Source: Lotus japonicus (Eukaryota; Streptophyta; Magnoliopsida; Fabales; Fabaceae). From it: a stretch of DNA of 64,000 bases. Shown one piece after another: positions 1-12,300 of the stretch. The stretch is taken from contig NC_080044.1 of the NCBI RefSeq assembly GCF_012489685.1, forward strand, positions 16,968,369 through 17,032,368. Direction: 5' to 3'. Each line of letters starts with the position of its first letter. The first letter of the stretch is position 1. Both the position numbers and the translations under genes were made by a program. Under the pieces are notes generated by a model. The model worked only from the letters and a program-made list of their open reading frames with translations. It was not told where the DNA came from and searched no databases.

Positions 1-1707
1 GCTTATCTTTCAAAAGGTGTTTATATTGAAAAAATGAAAAATAAAAGGAAGTACAATGAATTTCTAAGACATTAGAAATGAGCACAAACAAAGTGGATCT
101 AGGAGGCCTGGAGTGTGGAATGAAACGGGTGGCCCAAATATGGGAGGTCTCCACAACAAATGGATCTAGGATAGGCTCTGATACCATATTAGGACTGATT
201 GGCTTTGCACAACCATATATAAGCACTTGATTGACTTTATCTCTAGTCAATGTGGGACTCTAACAGTGAAATTTCAAAGAAATAAGAAGATATGTGTTCA
301 AATTTGAAAGGCATAGTTAGAGAGTACAACCTTGAAGGGCTAAACTAAATGAGAGATATTAGAATGTTCAAAAGTCAAAACCAATTGTTCAATTACTTCA
401 AAACAGTTGTTCACTTTAGATTAGAGACCATAAGATTACCTCAAACCAGTTGTTCAAAACTTTAGAAACTGGGGACAACAAAAGATCCAAAAAGTCCCTG
501 CCAAATAAATAAGCAGACATGATGTAGATTGATGCTTCAGTGTATAATTTCAATTAACTAGTTATCATGCACCCTTTACTGCTTAGCATTAACAGCAAAG
601 CCAATGTATTGCTTATAAAAATAAAAATCCTGAGGAAGAAACACACTTACACCATATCCTTTTGCCCCAAGGAGGACGCCTGCCGTAGACATTTTGCCCA
701 AAATACTGAATTCTGTATTTTATTCTTCAGTTGTTCATTAAGAGACGATTTATGCTGCAAAGATTCAGGCGGCGGCGAATCCAGCACTAGATCCATGAAT
801 TTACAGAAACTCTCAAGCTTACTCTCATATCTGAATAATAAAAGTAAACAACTTCTTAAAAAAAATGCTAGGGACACAAGGGTTAACAGACACAAGTCTA
901 GTAAAATTACAAGAACTCCAGCATTATCAACTAAACAAACAACACTTCAATTATTTTCTGATTACCTATTATTCAAAGCTTTTAAATCATTATTCTACTC
1001 TACTGTGCTGTGATCAGATTGCTTAAGCGCTTATGTCAGTGTTTGGCAGAGCTTATTCAAACAGCTTATGGCATACTCAGGATAGCTTATGAAAAAGAGT
1101 TTATGTTTATATATAGTTTATTTTCAATTTATTTAAATAAATGTTTTAAAATAGTTTATGAATAAGCGCTTATGAATAAGCGCTTATGACCATAAGTGTT
1201 TAATTAAACTGTTTTCCCAAACGGGACCAAATAGCTTTGAATGGAAAACATCAACTTCATGAGACAAAGAATGGAGCATAGAGTGAGAGAGTGGAACCTA
1301 GGATAAGCCTCAGCATCTTTTTGTGAGAATTTGGAAATCTCAGAATGATTGAGGTTCTTGTCAGTGCCCAAGAGAAGGTAGCGTCCATCGAGACAAGGCG
1401 TAAACGACAACGGATTACTCCTCAGAAGCTTCAACCCGTGCTTACTCCCCAGCTCCAGCTCATTCATCACCGACGGCCGGAGAAGGCTCTGGAGGTAGCT
1501 GCACCGGGAGAATTTAAACCCCGGAACCAGCTCTTCCGTCACGGCGGCGCCGCCGATCACGTGACGGCGCTCGAGTACGGCAACTGAGAGGCCGCCGCGG
1601 GCGAGATACGCTGCCGCTGTCAGGCCGTTGTGGCCACCGCCGATTATGAGCGCGTCCCATTTCTTGTCCTTCAATGCGGTGGCGCTGGTGAAAGTCCTCC
1701 GCCACAT
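1..1707 (-). CDS. PYROXD2-like FAD oxidoreductase, copy A, exons 1-2 (partial)
   Basis: Predicted flavin-dependent oxidoreductase of the PYROXD2 / phytoene-desaturase-like amine oxidase family; the physiological substrate in plants is not clear. Exon 1 (1298-1707) starts MWRRTF; a further in-frame Met lies 5 codons upstream at 1722. It holds the N-terminal Rossmann FAD motif GGGHNGLTAAAYLA followed by the acidic strand end VLERR and the conserved [13 protein letters not shown] segment. Exon 2 (about 653-830) joins in frame at a split Arg codon (AG/GT donor, CAG acceptor) and ends KDM. Both exons are open and have good splice sites. Bases 1-560 are intron 2, alignable with the intron of copy B, so further exons should lie left of the window. 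N-terminal WRR/Ser-rich start could be a mitochondrial presequence (inference). This copy, unlike copy B, keeps the FAD motif and is the better candidate for the working gene. Confidence 0.8.
91..268 (-). mobile_element. TRIM / small LTR-retrotransposon remnant in intron 2 of copy A
   Basis: This insertion is absent from the same intron of copy B. On the minus strand it begins TGTTAGAGTCCCACATTG, a typical plant TRIM LTR start. A 79-bp LTR (187-265) ends CTAATA and is directly followed by a primer binding site TGGTATCAGAGCC (174-186, minus) complementary to initiator tRNA-Met. Only one LTR is visible, so the element is truncated at its 3' side near 91. Confidence 0.75.
1013..1228. mobile_element. 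MITE-like insertion in intron 1 of copy A
   Basis: The stretch interrupts the homology between the two PYROXD2-like copies in intron 1. It is rich in AAGCGCTTAT / AGCTTATT units in both orientations and lies between GTTTGG and CCAAAC, the look of common plant hAT-type MITEs. No coding capacity. No target-site duplication could be fixed with confidence. Confidence 0.5.
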
Positions 1708-1849
1708 TTTTTTGTTGTTCAATTTGGTCTCTGTTTGTCAACTTTGTTTATTTTTCATGCAGTCTTATTATACAGTAGTCTTTGTTTGTCTTGTAGTCTT
1801 TCTTAGCTTACAGAAAATTATGTGAGGGAATGAAGTGATTTGAAAATTC

Positions 1850-2035
1850 TGCTAAACAAAGAATGGGGTTGATGTAGATATACCACCAAATTTTAGCTTC
1901 TAAGGTTGTATAGAAAGTTTTTAAATCACGAAAGCCAAAGCCTCCTTCATTTTTAGAAAACAGAGACGATCATATGCAATCCAGCCATCCAGGTTTGTAT
2001 TAGTGTCTCCATCGCAAGAAACAAGGGATTACTTC
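1850..2035 (-). pseudogene. LINE reverse transcriptase fragment
   Basis: On the minus strand one frame reads EGGFGFRDLKTFYTTL, the conserved C-terminal part of plant L1-type reverse transcriptases. Only about 180 bp are recognisable; both ends are lost. It sits just upstream of copy A. It is a dead relic. Confidence 0.6.
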
Positions 2036-2289
2036 ACATCTTTAAGAAATTTAATTAATTTAAGTAATTAACAAATTATATTAAATTTGTTCTCAAATTA
2101 TATCAATTTTCTAAAGTTACCCTCCACCTATTATTCTTTATTTATATGCATCATTAATGATATGAAAAGTGGAAAGAGAGAAAGTTTAATTAAATAAGGG
2201 CATTTTTGTACAAAAATAATTAATCCATCACAAATTCCAAATTGGTTCTTATAAAAAAGACTAAGGTCCATCTCTCATTCGATTCTTAT

Positions 2290-2412
2290 AATAAGGAACA
2301 GAGTGGGTATAAGATATGTATAGCGCCGGTCAGGGATTGATCTATGGACCTCCCACACCCAACCTATATGTCCCTTAGCTCTTACCACTTGAACTATCAT
2401 TTGAGGACACTT
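2290..2412 (-). mobile_element. tRNA-derived SINE, family 1
   Basis: On the minus strand it starts TCCTCAAATGATAGTTCAAG, containing an A-box-like TAGTTCAAGTGG, with a B-box-like AGATCAATCCC about 50 bp downstream. The same start recurs at 60,954 and 62,655, so it is a dispersed short family. Family name unknown. Confidence 0.5.
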
Positions 2413-2499
2413 ATCATTTCGTTTAAATTAATATAAACTTATGTTTCATGAAATATTGATTAATGAAATATATTATAAAAATAAGAGTGGTTTAGTGAG

Positions 2500-2784
2500 T
2501 GGTAAGGATGGGAGTGGCGGCGATGGTTATGGTAGTGGTTGTAGAGGTGACAGTGGTGATGCTCAATTGACGACGGTGGAGAAAGATGTTTATGGTGGTA
2601 GGTAGTGGGGTTGCGATACGATGGTGGTGGAAGTGATGGAGGCAATGGTTGTGGTGATGGTGGAAGGTGGTGGTGGTGGATGGTGTTGGTGGAGAGTATT
2701 GTGATGGTGACACTGTTGTAGGGTAGTGGAGGTGGCATGACGTGGTGGTGGTATTGAAAAGTGACAATAATGATAATGGTGGCG
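2500..2784 (+). repeat. GGT/GGC trinucleotide-rich tract, left half
   Basis: Purine-rich strand of imperfect GGT, GGC and GAT triplets. It resumes at 4037-4210 after the solo LTR, so the two halves were one tract before the insertion. The long open frames on the opposite strand (runs of His, Pro, Thr, Ser) are products of the triplet repeat, not genes. Confidence 0.85.
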
Positions 2785-2789
2785 ATGAC

Positions 2790-4031
2790 TGTAAGATCAA
2801 GTTTTGATTAAGTAGTACAACTCTATGTTTTGATGATTACATGTTAACTATTGTGTATGAACAATTATGGTACTCTAACGTTGTTTTCTGAGTGTTTTAA
2901 TGACAGACTCTAACTCTGATCTAATTACACATAAATCAGAAGCACTATGCTCAAAGAGTAACCTACGCAACGCTTTCGCACTCACTATGTTCAATCTGAA
3001 CAGTAGAATAAGCTTCAGAAGATCTGAAGATAGTTAAGCTCTGATATGGATTCAGATCACTTGAAGTTCTGAAGACCAGAAGTTCTGAAGGTCCAGAAGC
3101 TCTGAAGGTCCAGAGGCTCTGAAGGTCTAGAGGCTCTAAAGGTCTAGAAGTTCTGAAGGTCCAGAAGCTGAGAAGTGAATACTCTAAAGTCCAAGAGTAA
3201 GCTGGCTCTGAAGACCAAGTACTTCTCATCTGAGTCCAGAAGCAGAATGTACAAAGGTCAGAGGATCCAAGCTTCCCTCTGACTCTGATCACCAAGCTTC
3301 ACAAGTTCCAACATGAAGCGTCGCTCTGATCAGAAGTCATCTAGGTTAAAGGTCAAGTCGCTATCCAAGTACAAAAGCAACTGTACTATTCCTGACGACC
3401 TTACCTAACTTATTCAGCCACAGCAGAACCTGGAAAACCCAGATCTGCCCTCCAACGGTAGCATTCCATGCAAACGTCTAAACCCTAATCCTTTGAGTAT
3501 ATAAAGAGGCTGAAGATAAAAGATGCCGCCTAAGAAACTTTGTTCAAGCTCACGCAATATTCAAATATTCTCTTAGCAATCTTTCTTCAAACTGTACTTA
3601 TTGTGTTTACTTTAGCTTTCTAAGAAGCAATTCTTTGTAAACCCAAACTCTCAAACAGTTGTTTGTTTTTTCCTTAAGGAGACCAAGGTTGGTTAGATCC
3701 TTGAGAAGACTAAGAGAGTGAATCTTAGTGATAGCTAAGTCATTGTATTGTTAGTCACTTTGCAGGTTGCAAGTGCAGTTGTAACAAACTCTGATTAGTG
3801 GATTGCCTTCATTCTAAGAAGGAAGAAATCACCTTAACGGGTGGACTGGATTAGCTTGAGAGATTTATCAAATGAACCAGGATAAAATCATTGTGTGCTT
3901 TCCTCAACTCTTATCTTAGCACTTTTATCTTCGGTGTTTGAAGAGATTTGTTAAAATCTCAAGTGGGAAAAGTTTTAAATTGAAAACGCTATTCAAACCC
4001 CCCCCCCTTTCTATCGTTTTTCATACCTTCA
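2790..4031 (+). mobile_element. Solo LTR, SIRE/Maximus-like Ty1/copia
   Basis: A 1242-bp block starting TG and ending CA, flanked by a perfect 5-bp target duplication ATGAC (2785-2789 and 4032-4036). It contains a TATA-like TATATAAAG near 3499, internal tandem units of the form CTGAAGGTCCAGAG (about 3060-3180), and the C-run plus TTTCTATCGTTTTTCATACC end seen in legume SIRE/Maximus LTRs. No internal region or second LTR is present, so this is the product of LTR-LTR recombination. Orientation is taken from the TATA box. Confidence 0.85.
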
Positions 4032-4036
4032 ATGAC

Positions 4037-4210
4037 AGTAGTGGTGGTTGCGGTGCAGGGAGGTGATTGTGGTGGTGGTGGTGGCTTCTGGCGGTATGTA
4101 GTGGTAGTGGCGATGACAATGACAATGATGGCGGCGGTGGAAGGTGGTGGCAGCGGTAGCAGTGGTAATAGCAATGGCGACATCGACAGTGGGGAGTAGA
4201 GGCGACAGTG
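4037..4210 (+). repeat. GGT/GGC trinucleotide-rich tract, right half
   Basis: Continuation of the 2500-2784 tract beyond the solo LTR. After it, 4211-4430 is AT-rich sequence without features; 4431-4650 is the probable promoter and 5' leader of the AP-3 sigma gene. Confidence 0.85.
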
Positions 4211-4650
4211 CGGGTGATAATAACCAAAACAACCTACAAAATACACTACTTTTCACTTTTTTTTTATTTACTCATCTTCTATCTTTTCTTTGCTACGCTT
4301 TTCTATTTTTCTCATTAAACCAAATAGTGCACTTCATGAGAAAGAAAGAATGGCATTTAATTAATCAAACATTATAATAAAAATAGAAGATTAAAAAAGA
4401 GTAAAAAGTAAAAACCAAAAAAAAAATGCTTTGCCTGCAGAGTTGCTAACTCCTCAAACATTTGACAAAACGCTGCGTTTAAAAAATTTCAGTGCTAATC
4501 CTTCTTCGCCCATCGCAGTTTGTGTACCCATCGGCGATCGATCTGATCGGAGACTCTACTCCGGCGCGGTTAAACTGGTGCCTCCGGTTCAATTTGGCCT
4601 TCCTTTTCTCCATCTCAGCACCTGTGATTTCTTGATCAGTAAAACCCAAA

Positions 4651-7600
4651 ATGATAAGGGCAGTGCTGGTGCTGAACACGCAGGGGAAGCCTCGTCTCTC
4701 CAAATTCTATGAATATCAGGTCCTCTCAAACCTTCGGCATATGGGCATTTCAATTTTTGGCTTACTTGATGCAATTTTCACATTGTGTGTTTCATGTTGT
4801 GGTAGCTCAGCCAGTGGAGAAGCAGCAACAACTTATTCGCAATGTCTTTGCTGGTTTCTCACCCTAATCTCTGGACTCCATGAAATTTTGTTTGTGTGTG
4901 TTTGATTTTCTTTTCTATGTTGCCTCTGTTTGTCAACTTTGTTTGTTTTTCTTGCAGTCTTATGCAGTAGACCTGAACATGTCAGCAATTTTGTGGATGC
5001 TGAGTCCTTCTTTGGCCCGGTATTTTATCCTTCCATGTTCTAGTTGCTGTAGTTTTGATCATAATGTATGTACTCTAGTTGTTAAAAGAGTAATTTATAT
5101 TGAAAACAAGTGTTATTATTGCCTTATTGGGGTTTTTCTTGGCATTGTTTTTTGGTGGTTTAATATATGTGAAAAGGAATTTATGGTATTGATTTAAGTT
5201 GGCATGTGGTGAAAAGAGGTAGAACTCAGTTAACTTGCTTTTAAACTAAAGTATGAAAGACTACTATGAAAATAGTTGCGAGGGTGCACTTTGTTGAGAA
5301 CTAAAGAATCGTTAAAACCAATGGGTGCTTGGTTCAAGTGGTACATGCTTGATTTCCCTTAAGCAAGGTCTTGGGTTTGAGTTTTGTGAATAGACAAGAC
5401 TCTTGCTGGCAGAGCTAGCCCCACTATGATGTGGATGTTCCCAGCACAAACAGGGTTGCCTCTTGGGGAGGATACTTGTATTGAGCCAAAAGAGAAAAAT
5501 TGCTCGCTCTTAGGTCTATATTGTGGATATAGTGGTTTTACTATTTTATTGTTATGATAGGCAGCTAGTGCTGTGTTGTTATCTTTTTTGACTGCCTGTC
5601 TTCGTTGGGTCAAACTTTAGCTTCTTCATCTTATTTATCTGAAAAAATAAGTTATGGATTCATTTGTTGTATTCTTCTTCAGGATGCTCGCCTTGTCTAC
5701 AAGCACTTTGCAACTTTGTACTTTGTGTTTATTTTTGATAGTTCTGAAAACGAGCTTGCCATGCTTGACTTGATACAAGGTAGGTTCCTAAACAACTGTC
5801 CATTTATTGGAAATTGTCAGTATTACGTAAATATTTTATTGCATCGCATGAAGTATGGAAATCTAGAAGATCTGTTTATTTTTTTTACGGATGTAATTCA
5901 ATATTGTAGGGTAAGACAGCAAAAGAAGGTGGCTTCTAGAAGTCATAACCTATTTAGGTTTCAGAACCTCGTAGGTCTGAAGTCATAACCTATTTAATAC
6001 TTGGAAACTTAATAGCAAGTATAATAACAAAACTTGGATGACAAGAAAGAAACTCTTAAAGTATTTTCCTAGCTCATATAATGTGCTTCTTGGACTTTAA
6101 TCCTACCTTTATCATCCCTAAACTAACTGAAACAATTAATTAAAATTCCTAAAATTCTTCCCTGCAAAAGTTACGTAAAAAATAAAATGATACGTAAGGG
6201 AGCCCTGTTTTAACTTTTAACAGTTGAAAGTCACCATGGGACCTAAAAGTCATAGGTATGAGTTGTGGAAGTAATTTTTTTGCAAATGCCCTGCCTACTA
6301 TAGATTTACATAGTGGGTTTAATGTCTTCCCAGACCCCACTCATAGCAGGAGCTTTATAGCACCAAGATGCCATTTATATGATGGATACCCCCCTATTTT
6401 ACACTCACAAAATGATTATATGTTGTGTAAAGCACAAAAAGGTGAAACTTTGCTACATACAATCTATAGAACCTTTAAGTTTAGGAGGTTAAAAAGTGTC
6501 TACAGCATCCTGTTGAAAATAATCAAAGTTATTAACTGACAATTTTAGCAATGATCAAAACTCAAACGGTATGATCAAGTGTACAGGTTAAACTGATTAA
6601 AAGAACATTTGATGTTGATACTTTATTGATCATTCCGTTCTTTGGTAGAACTTAATGATGATATTTGATCCATGTATGTAGAGGACCACACATCAGAGGA
6701 TATGGCTTAGTTATCGTTTACACTATAAGCAGGTGAAAAAATATTCCTGTGCAATAGTTTAATTCTAGATTTTTGAAGGGGTAAAAGGAATCTTATACAA
6801 GTTGTTTGTTCTCGCTGATACATATATTGGAAAATGATGTAAAATCTAATGACAAATCGGCACAAAACCTCCCTTTTTGAAAAGCCTTTAGTTGAATTAT
6901 TATTTGAGCCAAATGTTTTTGAGATCATTTTAAATTTGTCACATTTTGAACTCCATTGTTCTCAGAATTTCCATTGAAGGTAAATGGTTTTAATGATCTA
7001 TTTAACCATAAAACAGTCATTTGTTTAGATATCTAAACTCTATTGCATATTATGCTAAGGATCCTGGTGGAATAAGTATTTGCTTTATGTATTATCCATT
7101 ATATTCTGCCTGACGATTATACAGCTATTCTAACCAGTTTAATTACTGCCTCATACGTGATTGTTTATTTACTGGCAATTTGCTTACTTTGTGCCTTTCT
7201 TCCTTCAGTCTTAGTTGAAACGATGGACAAATGCTTCAGAAATGTTTGTGAGCTTGATGTCGTGTTCAACTATAGCAAGGTTGTATGCTGTGTGCCCTCC
7301 ATTATGAATTCTTAGCACAAACTGACTATATAACAATTTACTATATTGCAAGAAATGAATTAGAAACTGAATTATTATTGAGGGAAAACATTTTCTTCTG
7401 TCTATGGAGATTTGCTAGAGTTTGCTGCAACCTGCCAGTTTTGCTGATTAGATTTCGAACATGAAGTGTTTGACTTAAGTTGTTCCGCTTTACTCAAAAA
7501 AAATTGACGATTCAGTTAAACATTTATTTTTCACTCATTTTGGGTTGCTTTGAAAAAATGTCCTTCAGTTTAGGGAAAATGAATTACTCTTTTGCTCAGT

Positions 7601-8076
7601 AGCTCGATAGTGTCAATACCTAGAACCAAGCATCTTAAGTTTCCATTTTTATGTGATCCTGAAAAATGAGTTTGTCTGCAGATACATACTATACTAGATG
7701 AGATTATTTTCGGAGGCCAGGTGTTGGAGACAAGTTCAACTGAAGTTTTGAAGGCTATTGAAGAAATATCAAAGTGCTCTCTCTCTCCTCTTGTTTTTAA
7801 CATGGTTTTACTTTTTTGCATTATCATGGTCAATAAGAAAGCCCTACGTTCTGGTAAACTAGTAACCAGGGATTTTTCACTCAGTATAAAAGCTCAACCG
7901 TTTTTTTATGCAGATGAAATGATATGATGAATCAAAATTGTTTTTTACATTTACATTTTGTGGAGAATAGGTTCTAATCAAAATTGTATATTTTTTAAAT
8001 TTAATGCAGGCTTGAAGCAGCATCCAATACCATGAATCTTGTTTCAAAATCTGTTTCAAATTGGAGGTCCCGGTAG
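4651..8076 (+). CDS. AP3S: AP-3 adaptor complex sigma (small) subunit
   Basis: Small subunit of the AP-3 adaptor, which sorts membrane cargo to the vacuole from Golgi/endosomal membranes. Seven exons with GT/AG borders and continuous phase: 4651-4719, 4811-4853, 4958-5019, 5683-5779, 7209-7279, 7682-7773, 8010-8076; sum 501 nt, 166 aa, the usual sigma length. Start MIRAVLVLNTQGKPRL and the segments LVYKHFATLYFV, SSENELAMLDLIQ, FNYSK and LDEIIFGGQVLETSS are the clathrin-adaptor small-chain signature; C-terminus SVSNWRSR then TAG. No break found. The gene is divergent from PYROXD2-like copy A and convergent with copy B (612 bp between stops). Intron 4 is 1.4 kb and intron 3 holds a SINE-like insertion. 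Confidence 0.95.
5322..5500 (+). mobile_element. tRNA-derived SINE in AP3S intron 3
   Basis: A-box-like TTGGTTCAAGTGG (about 5331) and B-box-like GGGTTTGAGTTTTG (about 5372) at tRNA-like spacing, followed by a non-tRNA body with GCCTCTTGGGGAGG. This arrangement is typical of plant SINEs. Right end and tail are not clear. Confidence 0.5.
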
Positions 8077-8687
8077 TCTAATTTCATGCGCAAGGATCTG
8101 CTCTCCCACATGCGAGGGGTTTGAGATGTGAAATGAAGCGTCTTTGATGAGGGAACTGGGAAGTCAGTTAGATGCATTTTTCTTCTGATGTAGGTGCTTC
8201 TTATTGAAGCATTGAAGCAATGAATGACACCCGAATAAGATTTGATTTAACGTAGGGGCTTCAAGAAACAATTTTCAACTTCTCTGACCACACATTGTTC
8301 CCAACAGATACCAATTTTGGTCAATCAATTTGATTGCATTGACTTGAAATGTTTACATTGTATAAATACATTCTTACACATTGTAATTAACTTATGAGCT
8401 TTTATCCTGTACCAAACAGGAACTGCTAGAATCAATGCATTGACCAATTGCTAGATTGTCAAGGAATTACAAGTTCTAGTTTTCTGAAATCCAAATTGTA
8501 CCATCTGCAAGTTTGTTATGCAAATGTTCAGCATATTTGGTAAATCATTATCGCGATTCTTCCATCCAATGCACCATTAAAAGATTTGGAGAAGTTTCTG
8601 CATGTGATTCCACTGAAAGATCTATCTATCCAAGCCTGTATGCATTCGTTAACAACTTGGGCGAGAACTACAATCGAGTATCACCAC
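8077..8687. other. Intergenic, AP3S 3' to copy B 3'
   Basis: Convergent 3' flanks of two genes. Short open frames here carry no recognisable domain. Presumably both 3' UTRs and terminators; no further feature seen. Confidence 0.6.
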
Positions 8688-9039
8688 TTAAGTTGTTTTT
8701 CTAACATCTTGAAGAACTACATGAGCAGCATTGCGTCCCGGAGCTCCCATAACTCCACCGCCAGGATGTGCCCCACTTCCACACAAGTATAACCCTTTAA
8801 GCGGAGTCTTGTAGTTTGACCTAAACCCCATATCAATGTAAACAACCATGTAGATATCAGTTCTATGTCAGAAAACTAAACCAGATTAAATCACAGGCCA
8901 CTTCAATTTTATTTTACCATCCTTTTACAGGTCGCATGAGGAAAAGAGAATCCAATCCCATAGCACCATGAAATATATTCCCTCCTGAAAGAAAAAAAAA
9001 ACGGATCAAATGTTAATAGTGAAGATGAACTAGTGGTTT

Positions 9040-9383
9040 TGATGAGGTAACAGAATGAATTGCAAGATTAATAAGATGAAATGGTGCTGGAAATGATAGT
9101 ATTGATGACAGAAAACGATTACAGAATGAAAGATAGAAATATTGCTAGAAAACTCTAACAATCCCAAAGAGGAGCACTAATGGCTCTCTCCCCAAAAGAG
9201 ATCTTACTCTCTCTCCTCTAACAGAAAGATAACAATCATTGGTCCCCTAAAAGACATTCCAATATTCCCTTATACTAACTAACTACAGCTCAGCATTATG
9301 CAGCATCTTTTCCCTTCCTCCTCGTGTAGACTTTCCAAGCCTTGGGCCCGCCAAGGCCCACCCTAGGATTTGGGTTTCTATCA
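9040..9383 (-). repeat. 3' LTR of the Reina-like element
   Basis: 344 bp, minus-strand start TGATAG and end CATCA. The last 29 codons of the polyprotein lie inside it. The adjoining polypurine tract (minus strand AAGGGAGAAGGAG, about 9384-9398) is coding sequence. Confidence 0.95.
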
Positions 9384-12300
9384 ACTCCTTCTCCCTTAAG
9401 AACAGCCTTGTCCTCAAGGCAGAACTCAGGGAATTGGCCTGCAAGAGTCTCATTATCTTCCCAAGTGACTTCTTCTACAGATTTGTGCTTCCATTTGATC
9501 AAGCTTTGCTGAACCTCTCTGTCTCCATGCCTAACAGTCCTGATCCCGAGGATGGATTCAGGGTATACATCATCAGATTCCTCTATGCCATCTGTAGGTA
9601 GTTCCCCTTGGACTTGATAGTTACCAATGGCTTTTTTAAGCACTGACACATGAAAAACTGGATGGATCTTTGACTCTGCTGGGAGCTTCAGTCTATATGC
9701 CACAGCACCCACTTTGGCTTCTATCTGAAAAGGACCATAGAACCTGGCAGCAAGCTTTTGATTAATTCTCTTAATCACAGAGTGTTGTCTATGGGGCCTG
9801 AGCTTGAGAAATACCCATTCTCCTACCATGAAACTCAAATCCCTTCTCTTCTTATTTGCATAGCTAGCCATTTGTTCCTGAGCTCTCTTCAAATGTGCCC
9901 TGAGCTGCCTTAGTGCTTCATCCCTCTCACTCAACTCTACAGCAACAGCAGCCACTTTGGTTTCATTGGTGAGGAACTTAACCACAGGAGGGGCCTTCCT
10001 ACCATATACTACCTCAAAAGGTGTTTGTCCAATGGAACTGTGGAAAGTGGAGTTGTACCAGAATTCAGCCCAAGGAACCCAATGGGACCAGGTTTTGGGA
10101 TGATCAGAAGCAAAGCATCTCAAATAGCTCTCAAGACACCTATTAATGACCTCTGTTTGGCCATCAGTTTCTGGATGATAAGAAGAACTCATCTTCAATC
10201 TAGTCCCCTGCAGTTTGAACAACTCCGACCAGAAATGACTCACAAATATAGGGTCTCTGTCACTGATAACTGAATTAGGAATCCCATGTAGCCTTACAAT
10301 CTCTTTGGCAAAAACCTCAGCAATGGATTTTGCAGAATAAGGATGTTTCAACAGAATAAAATGGCTGTATTTAGATAACCTGTCTACTACCACTAAGACA
10401 GCTTCATACCCTTTTGATTTTGGTAAACCAGTGATGAAATCTAAAGATAAGTCTTCCCACACTGCATTGGGAATAGGTAGAGGCTGTAGCAACCCCCCTG
10501 GTGACACTGCACTGTATTTTTGTCGTTGGCACACATCACATTCCCTGACAAAATCCCTAACCCTTTTCTGCATTCCTAGCCAATATAAAGAGTCAGCTAA
10601 CCTCCTATAGGTCCTCAAAAACCCCGAGTGTCCCCCTGAAAGAGAAGCATGGAATTCTTGTAACAGCCAAGGAATTGATGGGGATGTAGGTGCTAAAACC
10701 AATCTGTCTTGGTATAATAGAATTCCCTGTTGGACAGTAAACCCTGGCTTAGATTGTGGAGATTTCAGGACTTCCTGAGTGAGGTTCTGAATGTAGGGAT
10801 CACTAGCAATCTCCTCCAGAATTTTCTTCCTATCTTTCCACAAAGGAAAAGACACCAGAGTGTGGAATTCACCCTCATCATAGCACCTGGACAAGGCATC
10901 TGCAGCCTTATTCTCCAGCCCTGGCTTATACTTTACCTCAAATTGATAGCCTAAGAGCTTGGCTAACCAACATTGCTGGTCTGGGGAAGAGACTTTCTGT
11001 TGAAGGAAGTGTTTCAAGCTCTTGTGGTCAGTGTACACAGTGAATGCTCTTCCTAACAAGTAATGCCTCCAATGCTGGATGCATAAAACCAGGGCCATAA
11101 GTTCTTTTTCATAAACAGACTTTGCAAGGTTGCCATTAGATAGAGCTTTGCTGAAAAAAGCAATTGGTTGCCTTTGCTGCATTAACACAGCCCCTATCCC
11201 TCTCCCTGCTGCATCACACTCTACTTCAAAGGGCTTGGCAAAATTGGGCAGAGCCAAGACTGGGGAACTTGTCATAACCTGCTTGAGCTGTTGGAAAGCT
11301 TTTAGTGCTTCTGGATTCCAAGAAAAATTGTCTTTCTTGGTGAGCTCAGTAAGAGGTTTTGCAATTTTTCCATAGTCCTTAATGAATTTTCTGTAGTATC
11401 CAGTGAGTCCCAAAAAACCTCTCACCCCTTTGACATTTTTAGGCTCAGGCCAATCTATAATGCATTGGACCTTCTCAGGATCCACTGCTACTCCCTTCCC
11501 TGAGATAATGTGTCCAAGATAGTCTATCTGTGCACAGCCAAATTTGCATTTGGCTTGATTGGCTACAAAACAATTTCCCAGCAGCACAGTTAAGACTAGA
11601 TGCAAATGCTCCTTGTGTTCTAACAGATTTCTACTATAAATCAAAATGTCATCAAAGAAAACTAACACAAACTTTCTAAGGTAAGGTCTGAAAATGTCAT
11701 TCATGATAGCTTGAAAAGTAGCTGGAGCATTCATTAAGCCAAATGGCATGACCAAATACTCATAATGACCATTGTGAGTTCTAAAAGCAGTTTTAGGAAT
11801 GTCATCTTCATGTACCCTAATCTGATGATAACCTGATTTTAAATCAAGTTTTGAGAACATGCTTGCACCATTTAACTCATCTAATAATTCATCTACTATA
11901 GGGATTGGATACTTATCTGGTACCGTAGCTTTGTTCAAAGCTCTGTAGTCCACACACATCCTCCAAGTATTGTCTTTTTTCTTCACCAAGATGACAGGGC
12001 TGGAAAATGCGCTCATACTAGGCCTGATGATCCCTGCTTCCATTAGCTCCGCCACTTGTTTTTCTATCTCCTCTTTCTGATGATGTGGGTATCTATATGG
12101 CCTCACATTGATTGGACCATGTTCTGGACTCAGAGTAATTTGGTGGACCTTGCTTCTTTCAGGAGGTAATTGAATCTTCTTCCTGAAAACTTCTGGGAAC
12201 TCTTCAATTACTTCCCTGAGTTGCAGTGGTATATCAGCCACTTTCCTGGTGATTTCTGCTGATTGTAATTGAGGCCACCACCCCTCCAAATTCTCTCTGC

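Noticed and set aside
567..1013. 148-codon plus-strand frame
   Set aside because: It is antisense to exon 2 and intron 1 of the PYROXD2-like copy A and has no domain.
2460..2800. His/Pro/Thr-rich open frames on the minus strand
   Set aside because: They are produced by the GGT/GGC triplet repeat and have no domain or splice context.
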